The notes under the pieces: generated by a model
Seen by the model: only the letters and a program-made list of their open reading frames with translations
The model's database searches: none
What the model was told of the DNA's origin: nothing
Assembly: GCA_023134955.1 (NCBI GenBank)
Contig: JAGLUC010000441.1
Coordinates: forward strand, 1-10,168
From: Methylococcales bacterium
GTDB taxonomy: Bacteria; Pseudomonadota; Gammaproteobacteria; Methylococcales; Methylomonadaceae
DNA length: 10,168 bases
Reading direction: 5' to 3'
Shown: one piece after another, positions 1 through 7,176 of the stretch
Numbering within the stretch: the stretch's first letter is position 1
Layout: the number at the start of each line of letters is the position of its first letter
Made by a program: the position numbers and the translations under genes

Positions 1-364
1 GATAAATCAATGATCTGCATCTTTCCTTTTAATGGGGGGAGTAGTTACGTTATTTCTACTGCTTTACACCTACCCATCACTATAATATAAGCACTAAAGT
101 TGGGTGTTCTTGGGCGCAAAGAGTATGGTTTGATTATTATCAAGATTAATTAAGGAATGGAATTTTAGAATTTGTGCGTTTCCATTCCTTAGTTAATAAA
201 GATAGACCTTTTTGAAAAAAATTGTAAAATTAATGCGTTTATACTAAATAGCCTCTGTGTCAGAGCAGTTGAATAGAACATTAATTGCATATGATCTTTA
301 TATTAATGCCTAGCTAATCAAATAATTTTCAAGTAGTTGTAGTCTTATGGGCAGCTCTATATGA
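1..364. other. Non-coding stretch ahead of the EEP gene
   Basis: No convincing gene is seen here. Frame 1 is open from the first base to a TAA at 88-90, so a gene tail of 29 codons cannot be excluded, but its translation is not recognisable. The stretch is AT-rich and holds the hairpin at 151-191. A -10-like TATACT lies at 240-245 without a well-spaced -35 box. An ATG at 361 opens a frame that stops after four codons, just before the EEP start. No structured RNA or riboswitch was recognised. Confidence 0.4.
151..191. other. 12-bp perfect inverted repeat (hairpin), possible terminator
   Basis: Bases 151-162 (TAAGGAATGGAA) are the exact reverse complement of 180-191, leaving a 17-base loop. 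The stem is AT-rich and no T-run directly follows the right arm, so it is not a textbook intrinsic terminator. It could end transcription from a gene to the left, act as an RNA structure in a 5' leader, or be an operator with widely spaced half-sites. The repeat is certain; its role is not. Confidence 0.5.
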
Positions 365-1903
365 ATGGTAAATAGAAAACTTAAGTCATTGGTTGATATG
401 GATAAAATAAAATTACTTTATGTGAAAAATATCATTAGCAGAACGCAGCAGAAAGTTCAGCAGCAGTTGAGTTTTTTTATGCTGATAGAGAATATTTATC
501 ATGATAAACAGGTCGATGTGTTGTGGGCAGGTGAAGATGGTATCTTGCACACTTTGTCTGCAAAATATCATAGTATGCAAGGCAATGATAAAGAGTATTG
601 GCAGGCTCATATTGATTTATCGTTGACAGAAATACAATCACTTGCTGGTAATATTCAGTTTAGTTTACGTTATCGGGTTTTGAATCATGAGTATTGGGAT
701 AATCAGCAGGGTCATAATTATTCTAGTGATGCTGATTCAGGTGTAAAACTTACTAGCAATAAACGCATTCAAAATATTGATTTTTCTAATCAATTAAATG
801 AGCAACAAATGATTCCAATCAGCGTTGTGGTTGGTCAGTCATTAAATGCTCAAAAGGTTACTATTCACTGGACAACTGATGACTGGAAAACTACCCGGGA
901 AACGGCTTGTCAGACTGATCATCAGTTTTGGAATAATCAATCTCAAAGTAATGCCAGAAACCCTAATCAATATGGCTCTCAATTATGGACGGGAAGTATT
1001 AATCAGGGAGATAGCTTTAAATTACAATATATTCTTAGCTGTGATACTGAAAGTGGGCGTATCTGGGATAATAATTATGGCAATAATTATGCATTTCAGC
1101 ATTCTCAGTTAAAAATTCTGATATTAAATTTACATTGTTATCAAGAACAGAATCAGGATGAAAAATTCACTAAAATAGCCAAGGTGATTGATGAGCTTGA
1201 GGTTGATATTGTTTGTCTGCAAGAAGTCGCTGAATATTGGCGAGATGGAGAAGGAGACTGGGAGTCTAATTCAGCAAAAATTATTAATGATCGTTTAGCC
1301 AAACCTTTTCATCTGCATACCGATTGGTCTCATTTAGGTTTTGATAAATATCGGGAAGGTGTGGCGATTCTCTCTCGTTACCCTTTAAGCAATTTACAAG
1401 CAAAATATGTGTCTGAGAGCCATGATATATACAATATTCATTCTCGAAAAGTGGTAGTGGCTCAGGTTCAGGTGCCTTATATAGGTGCAGTTAATATTTT
1501 CTCAGCACATTTAAGCTGGCTGGAAGATGGTTTTCAGCAACAATTTAAATGCTTGCATGAGTGGGCAGAAAGTTGTCAGAATGAAGCGGTTAAAGCAACT
1601 TTATTATGTGGTGATTTTAATATTACAGCAGGTTCAAGTGGCTATGAGTTAGTGGTAAACTCTAAACACTATGATGATCAATTTTTAGCCGCTAATGAAA
1701 AGGGTGTGTTTGAAAAAATATTCCGAGTCAATGATGCACATTGGAAAGATTTATTAGCTGATGATTATCGTATTGATTATATTTTTATGAATAAAAAAAG
1801 TGCTCTGCAAGTATCTTCTGCCAAGGTTGTTTTTACCGATCAGGATTATGGAAGAGTATCAGATCATTGTGGTTACTTTATGACATTTGAGCCAAAGATT
1901 TAG
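365..1903 (+). CDS. Tandem CBM21-like modules fused to an EEP-family phosphoesterase
   Basis: The protein has 512 residues and no signal peptide. Residues 14-120 and about 145-243 each end in the aromatic motif typical of CBM21 glycogen/starch-binding modules: YWDNQQGHNY (110-119) and IWDNNYGNNY (233-242). The second module also has the VTIHWTTDDW strand (165-174). Residues 249-510 form a complete endonuclease/exonuclease/phosphatase domain: N255 in LNLH, metal-binding E287 in LQEV, H382, D417/N419 in GDFN, D471 in RIDYIF, and the catalytic SDH at 499-501. EEP enzymes hydrolyse phosphoester bonds in nucleic acids, inositol phosphates, sphingomyelin or sugar phosphates. The LNLHCYQE opening recalls, from memory, maltose 6'-phosphate phosphatase MapP, which with the CBM21 modules suggests a phosphorylated alpha-glucan substrate (inference). 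No clear ribosome binding site precedes ATG 365; ATG 398 is an alternative that keeps both modules. The next gene begins 26 bases after the stop. The catalytic class is secure; the substrate is not. Confidence 0.85.
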   Translation: MVNRKLKSLVDMDKIKLLYVKNIISRTQQKVQQQLSFFMLIENIYHDKQVDVLWAGEDGILHTLSAKYHSMQGNDKEYWQAHIDLSLTEIQSLAGNIQFSLRYRVLNHEYWDNQQGHNYSSDADSGVKLTSNKRIQNIDFSNQLNEQQMIPISVVVGQSLNAQKVTIHWTTDDWKTTRETACQTDHQFWNNQSQSNARNPNQYGSQLWTGSINQGDSFKLQYILSCDTESGRIWDNNYGNNYAFQHSQLKILILNLHCYQEQNQDEKFTKIAKVIDELEVDIVCLQEVAEYWRDGEGDWESNSAKIINDRLAKPFHLHTDWSHLGFDKYREGVAILSRYPLSNLQAKYVSESHDIYNIHSRKVVVAQVQVPYIGAVNIFSAHLSWLEDGFQQQFKCLHEWAESCQNEAVKATLLCGDFNITAGSSGYELVVNSKHYDDQFLAANEKGVFEKIFRVNDAHWKDLLADDYRIDYIFMNKKSALQVSSAKVVFTDQDYGRVSDHCGYFMTFEPKI

Positions 1904-1916
1904 CATCTAAAATAAT

Positions 1917-1923
1917 AAAGGAG
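1917..1923 (+). promoter_or_regulatory. Strong ribosome binding site of the PLD-like gene
   Basis: AAAGGAG lies six bases before ATG 1930, inside the 26-base gap after the EEP gene. It fixes the start of the PLD-like protein. The gap has no hairpin terminator, which supports co-transcription of the two genes. Confidence 0.7.
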
Positions 1924-1929
1924 TGACTT

Positions 1930-3531
1930 ATGCAAGCAGCAGAGCATTATGCCAAGCCCATTCGTGGCGAATTAGGTGGTTCATTCGCAAGAGTTAATGA
2001 CTTTAATCATCAGTTTTTTGTGCGCTGGGGGAAAATAGATTTTGAGGTTTTTTATGGCGTGCATGTCAACCTGAAAGTAATATTCAAGGTTTATCGTAAT
2101 AATGATATATGTGAAACCTATATTGTTGACACGGATGCCTACGATATTGAATGGGACAGGCATAAACGCAGTACACGAGATTTTTATATACATCCATTTT
2201 CCAGCATATTTGGACAAGTTAATTGTGTTAAATTCTCATTTATTATTCATAAAGATGAAGCATCTATTGTCTCGGAAAAAGAATATATTTATATGGACTG
2301 GCCTCAATTACAGGGCGATGCTGATGAGCATCAGTATCGAAGTATTAGCGATGAACATTCAACGGCTAATCACTATAAAACTTATGAGTTGAATGCGACT
2401 GAATTGCAATGTGATGTGGACTGGTTTAATCATCATTTTGAATCTTTAGAGTGTATCCCAAAGTTTACCAAGGGACAGCCGGATCATCCTTATCACCCTA
2501 AAAGTTATATTCATCATTTGATTGATAAGGTTCTCCATACTAAGCGTGAATCGCCTGACCGACTCTGTACCATAAAAGTGAGTGTTGATTGCATAGATGA
2601 TGGCGACTTTATTAACCATTTAATTCATGCCAGTGAACATGGGGTTTGGGTGCAATGTATTGTTGATTGGCGCAAGATGACACTGACCAATAGTGAAAGT
2701 TATGCGCGATTAAAGCGCTCAGGCATTGAGCTGATTGGCGTGGTTTGTAGCCCAGATCATCATTTAATTGAAGTAGAACCTGATATGCATACTAAATTCA
2801 TCATTTTTAATGATGAGGACTGTATTTTAGGCTCGTTTAATATTACCTTTGATCGCTGGTGGGCAAATTGGGAGTCAGGCATGACGTTTCATTCCAAAGG
2901 TGTTTGTCGATTATTAGATAATATTTTCCAGAGTCAGCGGGGTGGGGTTATTCAAAAATATGGCGTAGACCCATTCAGTCAATTTAACCTGCTTTATACC
3001 TTTGGCAGGCATACTATGCAAAATGGAGAGCCATACCTGCCGCATCATGCGATTTTGGGTGAAATAAACCGGGCGCAATATTCAATTAGAATTTCTTTAT
3101 TCTTAATCGGTGAGTTGTTAGGCGACCATAATGACAGTGTTATTAGTGCATTAATCAATGCTAAAAACAGAGGCGTGTATGTGCATATTTTGTTTAATGG
3201 ACATTTGGTCAGGCAAGGTGAGGTTGGGGTTGAGCGTTCTATGGAAGATGAATTAAACCAGCCTCTTTTACCAGTTGTTGAACGCTTGCGACTTGCAGGT
3301 GTGACTGTAGGGCTGGTTTATGGAAAAGATGATCATGATGTACCGTATTCACCTATCCATTCTAAATATTGCATTATTGATGAATTAATCGTGATTGATG
3401 GTAGTTTTAATTGGTATAACACTTCCGTTTTTTCTCATGATCTGATTGTCGTTATAGCCAATAATGAGCTTGCAAAACCTTATCTACAGGAGTTTGAAGA
3501 GATGCAACAATTACTTAGGGTTTATTATTAA
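1930..3531 (+). CDS. Phospholipase D (HKD) superfamily protein with unassigned N-terminal domain
   Basis: The protein has 533 residues and two PLD repeats. The second HKD motif is canonical (H477, K479, D484, then GSFNW from 491). The first is H287, K289, then N294 where Asp is usual, followed by GSFNIT from 301 and a downstream NWESG. Each repeat has the expected preceding strand/helix unit, around residues 215-245 and 381-425. Members form a phosphohistidine intermediate and cut phosphodiesters in phospholipids or nucleic acids; a bacterial protein with both motifs in one chain can act as a monomer. Residues 1 to about 130 are rich in beta-strand and aromatic residues and match no family I recognise; a binding domain is a guess. 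There is no signal peptide or membrane helix, so it is probably cytoplasmic. It likely shares an operon with the CBM21-EEP gene. The superfamily is secure; the substrate is unknown. Confidence 0.85.
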   Translation: MQAAEHYAKPIRGELGGSFARVNDFNHQFFVRWGKIDFEVFYGVHVNLKVIFKVYRNNDICETYIVDTDAYDIEWDRHKRSTRDFYIHPFSSIFGQVNCVKFSFIIHKDEASIVSEKEYIYMDWPQLQGDADEHQYRSISDEHSTANHYKTYELNATELQCDVDWFNHHFESLECIPKFTKGQPDHPYHPKSYIHHLIDKVLHTKRESPDRLCTIKVSVDCIDDGDFINHLIHASEHGVWVQCIVDWRKMTLTNSESYARLKRSGIELIGVVCSPDHHLIEVEPDMHTKFIIFNDEDCILGSFNITFDRWWANWESGMTFHSKGVCRLLDNIFQSQRGGVIQKYGVDPFSQFNLLYTFGRHTMQNGEPYLPHHAILGEINRAQYSIRISLFLIGELLGDHNDSVISALINAKNRGVYVHILFNGHLVRQGEVGVERSMEDELNQPLLPVVERLRLAGVTVGLVYGKDDHDVPYSPIHSKYCIIDELIVIDGSFNWYNTSVFSHDLIVVIANNELAKPYLQEFEEMQQLLRVYY

Positions 3532-3757
3532 CTTGTTTTTAAAAACAGCGTTAGTAGGTCAGTGTTAGTCCAAGAATATTTGTGATTAGATGAAATCTAC
3601 TAATAAGCCTTTCTATACTTGCGCTAGAGTTCACAAATTACATACCTAGTAACAGGAAGTATTAAGATATTATGCTATTATTTAATGTGTAAATGGGTGA
3701 GAAGGCTGCTGTAGCTAGCCGTTACCTAAACATCTTTCTCGTTAGAAGAGATTGTCT

Positions 3758-3786
3758 CTATAACTATTGCACTATAACTATTTGCA
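3758..3786 (+). repeat. Tandem 14/15-bp repeat ahead of parA
   Basis: CTATAACTATTGCA (3758-3771) is followed at once by CTATAACTATTTGCA (3772-3786), which differs by one inserted T. The pair ends 18 bases before the parA start, within the likely promoter. Each copy contains TATAAC, which resembles a -10 box. Such iterons could be an operator for self-regulation or a binding site for the ATPase or a partner, but two copies could also be a chance duplication. Confidence 0.55.
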
Positions 3787-3804
3787 CAATATGGAATTTA
3801 AATA

Positions 3805-4461
3805 ATGCAACGCATTGTTGTTATTAATGTCAAAGGCGGATGTGGTAAAACTACAATCTCAACTAACCTTGCTAGTTATTATGCCTGTAAAGGAAAGAAA
3901 ACTGCGCTTTATGACTATGACCCGCAAGCGTCTAGTATGCGTTGGGTAAGTGTAAGGAGAAGAGGAGAAAAGTCGCCTGAAATTTTTAATGTAGCTGCTT
4001 TTAGAGAGCCTAGAAGAGTAACAAAAAGTTGGCAGCTTAAATTACCACCAGATACAGAAAGGATAATAGTTGATACACCGCCTAGTCTTAAAGGCTTGGA
4101 TTTAATAGATCAAGTGAAAGGTGCCAATGTTATTTTAATTCCAGTACTACCCTCCTCAATCGATATGTTTGCAACTGCTGATTTTGTTCGTGATCTTCTT
4201 CTGGGTGCAAAAACACGAAGCAATAATATTCGTATTGCAATTATCGCTAATCGAATTAAGAAAAACACTAATTCTTTGGCTGCATTAGAGCGGTTTTTAA
4301 ATACCTTAAATATTCCTGTTATCGCGCACTTGCGGGACGCTCAATCTTACATCCAGGCAACTGAAAAGGGTTTAGGTGTTCATGAACTTGAATTTCAAAA
4401 AAATGATGAAGATTCTGTACACTGGGCTTCAATTTATAATTGGCTGGAAAATATTGAGTAA
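3805..4461 (+). CDS. Orphan ParA/MinD-type ATPase
   Basis: A 218-residue P-loop ATPase of the small ParA group. It carries the deviant Walker A motif KGGCGKTT at 10-17, with the signature lysine K10 and the phosphate-binding K15, the switch DYDPQ at 37-41, and Walker B IIVDTPPS at 87-94. There is no N-terminal DNA-binding extension, so it resembles ParF-sized proteins rather than long plasmid ParA or SopA. Such ATPases form dynamic patterns on the nucleoid or membrane to position plasmids, chromosome regions, chemosensory arrays, carboxysomes or other cargo. No ParB, ParG or cargo-like gene is adjacent, so the cargo cannot be told. The gap of 273 bases before it and the tandem repeat there suggest its own promoter. 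The ribosome binding site is weak (GGA at 3793-3795). It converges on glgX. The family is secure; the function is open. Confidence 0.85.
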   Translation: MQRIVVINVKGGCGKTTISTNLASYYACKGKKTALYDYDPQASSMRWVSVRRRGEKSPEIFNVAAFREPRRVTKSWQLKLPPDTERIIVDTPPSLKGLDLIDQVKGANVILIPVLPSSIDMFATADFVRDLLLGAKTRSNNIRIAIIANRIKKNTNSLAALERFLNTLNIPVIAHLRDAQSYIQATEKGLGVHELEFQKNDEDSVHWASIYNWLENIE

Positions 4462-4508
4462 ATATTAATTCTGGTAATCCTTCATTGTTGTTTGACGGTT
4501 TTAAAAAA

Positions 4509-4651
4509 GGGCTTTAGTCCCAATGCCGTTAAGTTAAGAAATGTAGGCTATTGATTTTGGAGCGAAGGCTTTAGCCTTTATGTGGTAAAGGTGAAAAGCA
4601 GGCTAAAGACCTGCGTTTCAGCACTTAACTTAATAACATTGGCTTTAATCC
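4509..4651. repeat. Palindromic MITE-like element between parA and glgX
   Basis: The 307 bases between the stops of parA and glgX hold no gene but a highly structured element. Outer arms 4520-4538 and 4624-4642 are inverted repeats matching at about 16 of 19 positions, with the core TAAGTTAAG / CTTAACTTA perfect. Inside are a 6-bp palindrome AAGGCT-TT-AGCCTT (4565-4578) and a hairpin GCAGG (4598-4602) with CCTGC (4610-4614). GGCTTTA or its complement occurs four times (4510, 4568, 4601, 4641). This resembles a miniature inverted-repeat element or a REP-type intergenic repeat. No transposase is encoded and no target-site duplication was confirmed. Between convergent genes it may also act as a two-way terminator. 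Confidence 0.6.
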
Positions 4652-4768
4652 GCTTTATAAATTCCTTTTTTAGCTATTCTTTTGGTAACTATTCAGCATG
4701 AAATGACTGATACAGCTCTTAAGCCCTCTCTAGGATTATTTTGTATCTTGGATATGGGGATAGTAGGC

Positions 4769-6907
4769 TTAATTTTTCCTTATTATTGTTTTGAATAAAG
4801 AACGTGATTTAAAGTGTGTGCCAATATTTTCAAAAACTACCACAGTTTTTTTATTAACGAAATAAGTTTTGTCATTTATGGTTTTTTGCTTTTTTAAGGG
4901 AATAACATCTTTAGGAGATGCTAAAGATGTATCAATAGATAAGCACCACTGACGGTCTTTAATTTTAGGTAATTCAACTGATATTGGCTCATCAGACATA
5001 TTAACAATGATATGTAAATCTGCTTCATCCTCATCAACGCCTGCTAAAGTAAAGGCTAATAATTGAGCGTCAGGATCATTCCATGCGGGTGTGTCCACTT
5101 TAGCACCATGCCATGTAATATCTGCAATATCGCGACCTTTAATCTTTTTACCTGTTAAAAACCGTCTACGCATGACTGAGGCATGTCGTTTACGTAATGC
5201 GATCATTTGCTTAACAAAATGCAGCATATCAGCATTTTTATTTGATAATTCCCAATCAATCCAGGTGGTTTCATTATCCTGACAATAACCATTGTTATTA
5301 CCATTCTGTGAATGAAGTAATTCATCACCCGCAAGAATCATAGGCACACCTTCACTGAGTAATAGGATAACAAAGGCATTTTTAGCTTGTTTTTTTCTCA
5401 GTTCAATAATTGCCTTGTTGTCAGTTTGTCCTTCTGCACCATGATTGTAGCTTAGACTATTATTGCAACCATCTCGACTGTCTTCTCCATTAGCTTCATT
5501 GTGTTTTTCGTTGTAACTCAATAGGTCAATTAAGGTAAAACCATCGTGACAAGTAATAAAGTTAATACTATTAATAGGAAGACCATCCTGGTGCTGATAA
5601 AGATCACTACTACCAGACATACGAGTGGCAAGTTCTTTTATTTTTCCTTTGTCACCTCGTAATGCTTCTCTAACAACATCGCGATATTTACCATTCCATT
5701 CTGCCCAGCGATGCCCTGGAAAACTCCCCACCTGGTAAAGTCCGGCAGCATCCCACGCCTCGGCAATTAATTTTGTCTGCGCTAATTGTTCAGAAAGTTC
5801 AATACTCCATAATACGGGTGGATCTTCCAGTACCACACCGCCTTCACCACGGGCTAATGCACTGGCTAAATCAAAACGAAAGCCATCAACATGCATTTCT
5901 CTTACCCAATATTCAAGACTACTGGTAATAAAAGAGGCAACTAAGGGGTGATTTGCATTAACAGTATTTCCACAGCCTGAATAGTCATGAAGAATACTTT
6001 TATCGTCCCTGTCATGGTGATAAAAAATATTTTCACCAATGCCTCGGAAATTGATAATAGGTCCGCCAATACCTGCTTCTGCTGTATGGTTGTATACCAC
6101 ATCTAAAATAATACCTATTCCTGCCTGATGTAATGCTTTAACCAGATCACGAAACTCAGTGACATGAGTGCCTTGTTCAGGTGTTACACAAAAGCCAGGG
6201 TGAGGGCTAAAAAAGCTGTGAGTACTGTATCCCCAGTAATTTTTTAAACCTAGAGCCTTAGTGCCCCGGGGAACATCTTGTTCATCAAAAGCCATGATCG
6301 GCAATAATTCAACATGAGTAATACCTAATTCTTTAAGATAAGGGATTTTTTCAATTAATCCGGCAAATGTTCCCGGTTTTTTAACTTTAGAAGATTTATG
6401 GCGAGTAAATCCACCCACATGAAGTTCGTAAACGATAGACCGCTCACTACCAATACGTAAAGGAATATCTCCTTCCCAGTCATAATCATCATCATTAACA
6501 ACCATACAGCGCATAGCAGTCGCATTATTGTCCCCAGGAACACATGCTGCTCCACGATCCCAATTAATATCGCTGACAACTCTAGCCCAGGGATCAATTA
6601 ATTGTTTTTCTTTATCAAAATGTAAACCTGCTTCTTTCGGCTCATTAGAACCATCAATTCTCCATGTGTACCAAGTGCCTACTGGCAGGCCAATAATATA
6701 AACATGCCAGGAATAAAAAGTTCTATTAATTTCTTTTTCTAATGATATGATCTGAAAAGGTTTTTTGCTTTTAGAAGAAGCAAATAATAAAAGTTCTACG
6801 TGACCTGCATGACGAGTAAAAATTGAAAAATTTACCCCGTTATCATCTGGTTTTGCACCTGATGGATAGGAATGACCTACTTTGTATGTGTATTCTTTAT
6901 TCGACAT
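4769..6907 (-). CDS. glgX: Glycogen debranching enzyme GlgX (GH13 isoamylase type)
   Basis: This 712-residue enzyme hydrolyses alpha-1,6 branch points in glycogen, usually in limit dextrins trimmed by phosphorylase, in the cytoplasm. An N-terminal CBM48-like domain (about 9-110) is followed by the GlgX signature YDWEGD (142-147) and a GH13 barrel. All four conserved regions are present: DVVYNH (269-274), GFRFDLA with nucleophile D346, IAEAWD with acid/base E383, and CHD with H454 and D455. A beta-rich C-terminal domain follows from about residue 590. The length is typical of bacterial GlgX/TreX proteins, and no key residue is missing. No good ribosome binding site is visible before the ATG at 6905-6907, but the N-terminus aligns well with the family. 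It stands alone, convergent with parA and divergent from cysK, with no other glg gene in the window. It is the only neighbour with a clear link to the glucan-binding modules of the EEP protein. Confidence 0.95.
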   Translation of the reverse strand: MSNKEYTYKVGHSYPSGAKPDDNGVNFSIFTRHAGHVELLLFASSKSKKPFQIISLEKEINRTFYSWHVYIIGLPVGTWYTWRIDGSNEPKEAGLHFDKEKQLIDPWARVVSDINWDRGAACVPGDNNATAMRCMVVNDDDYDWEGDIPLRIGSERSIVYELHVGGFTRHKSSKVKKPGTFAGLIEKIPYLKELGITHVELLPIMAFDEQDVPRGTKALGLKNYWGYSTHSFFSPHPGFCVTPEQGTHVTEFRDLVKALHQAGIGIILDVVYNHTAEAGIGGPIINFRGIGENIFYHHDRDDKSILHDYSGCGNTVNANHPLVASFITSSLEYWVREMHVDGFRFDLASALARGEGGVVLEDPPVLWSIELSEQLAQTKLIAEAWDAAGLYQVGSFPGHRWAEWNGKYRDVVREALRGDKGKIKELATRMSGSSDLYQHQDGLPINSINFITCHDGFTLIDLLSYNEKHNEANGEDSRDGCNNSLSYNHGAEGQTDNKAIIELRKKQAKNAFVILLLSEGVPMILAGDELLHSQNGNNNGYCQDNETTWIDWELSNKNADMLHFVKQMIALRKRHASVMRRRFLTGKKIKGRDIADITWHGAKVDTPAWNDPDAQLLAFTLAGVDEDEADLHIIVNMSDEPISVELPKIKDRQWCLSIDTSLASPKDVIPLKKQKTINDKTYFVNKKTVVVFENIGTHFKSRSLFKTIIRKN

Positions 6908-7114
6908 ATATATTTAGTTCGATAGATACAAAATCAGTATATTATTTCTCTATGAAAGACTGGGGATGTATTTTTGATTAGTAAAGGGTGCGATTGAAGA
7001 GTTTCTGTGTTTGTGTTTTAAACAGACAGCTAGAAATTAATAGTACATTATCTAAAGTTTCTTATAACAAAGCAAAGAAATTTCAAAAAGAAAATAAGAT
7101 ATGAGTCTTATTGT

Positions 7115-7144
7115 TTGATGTTATAGAGTCATTGGGTTTATTAT
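7115..7144 (+). promoter_or_regulatory. Possible sigma-70 promoter for cysK
   Basis: TTGATG (7115-7120) and TATTAT (7139-7144) are 18 bases apart and match the consensus boxes at four and five of six positions. Transcription would begin near 7151, giving a leader of about 26 bases with the GAGGTGG ribosome binding site (7166-7172). In DNA this AT-rich, chance matches are common. No CysB-like site was recognised in the 269-base gap shared with glgX. Confidence 0.3.
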
Positions 7145-7176
7145 CATCTAATATTAATTGTATTTGAGGTGGTGAT

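Noticed and set aside
413..610. Antisense reading frame inside the EEP gene.
   Set aside because: It lies opposite a well-supported coding region, has no recognisable family and has the composition of a shadow frame.
365..3531. Calling the EEP and PLD pair an anti-phage defence system.
   Set aside because: Both folds occur in defence nucleases, but no sensor, helicase, integrase or other defence gene is nearby, and the glucan-binding modules point elsewhere. Kept only as an alternative.
3534..3547. Palindrome TGTTTTTAAAAACA just after the PLD-like gene as a terminator.
   Set aside because: It is a pure A/T palindrome with almost no loop and no GC-rich stem, likely to occur by chance in this base composition.
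3805..4461. Evidence for an integrated plasmid based on the ParA gene.
   Set aside because: No ParB, replication, mobilisation or integrase gene is in the window, and the flanking genes are ordinary chromosomal metabolism.
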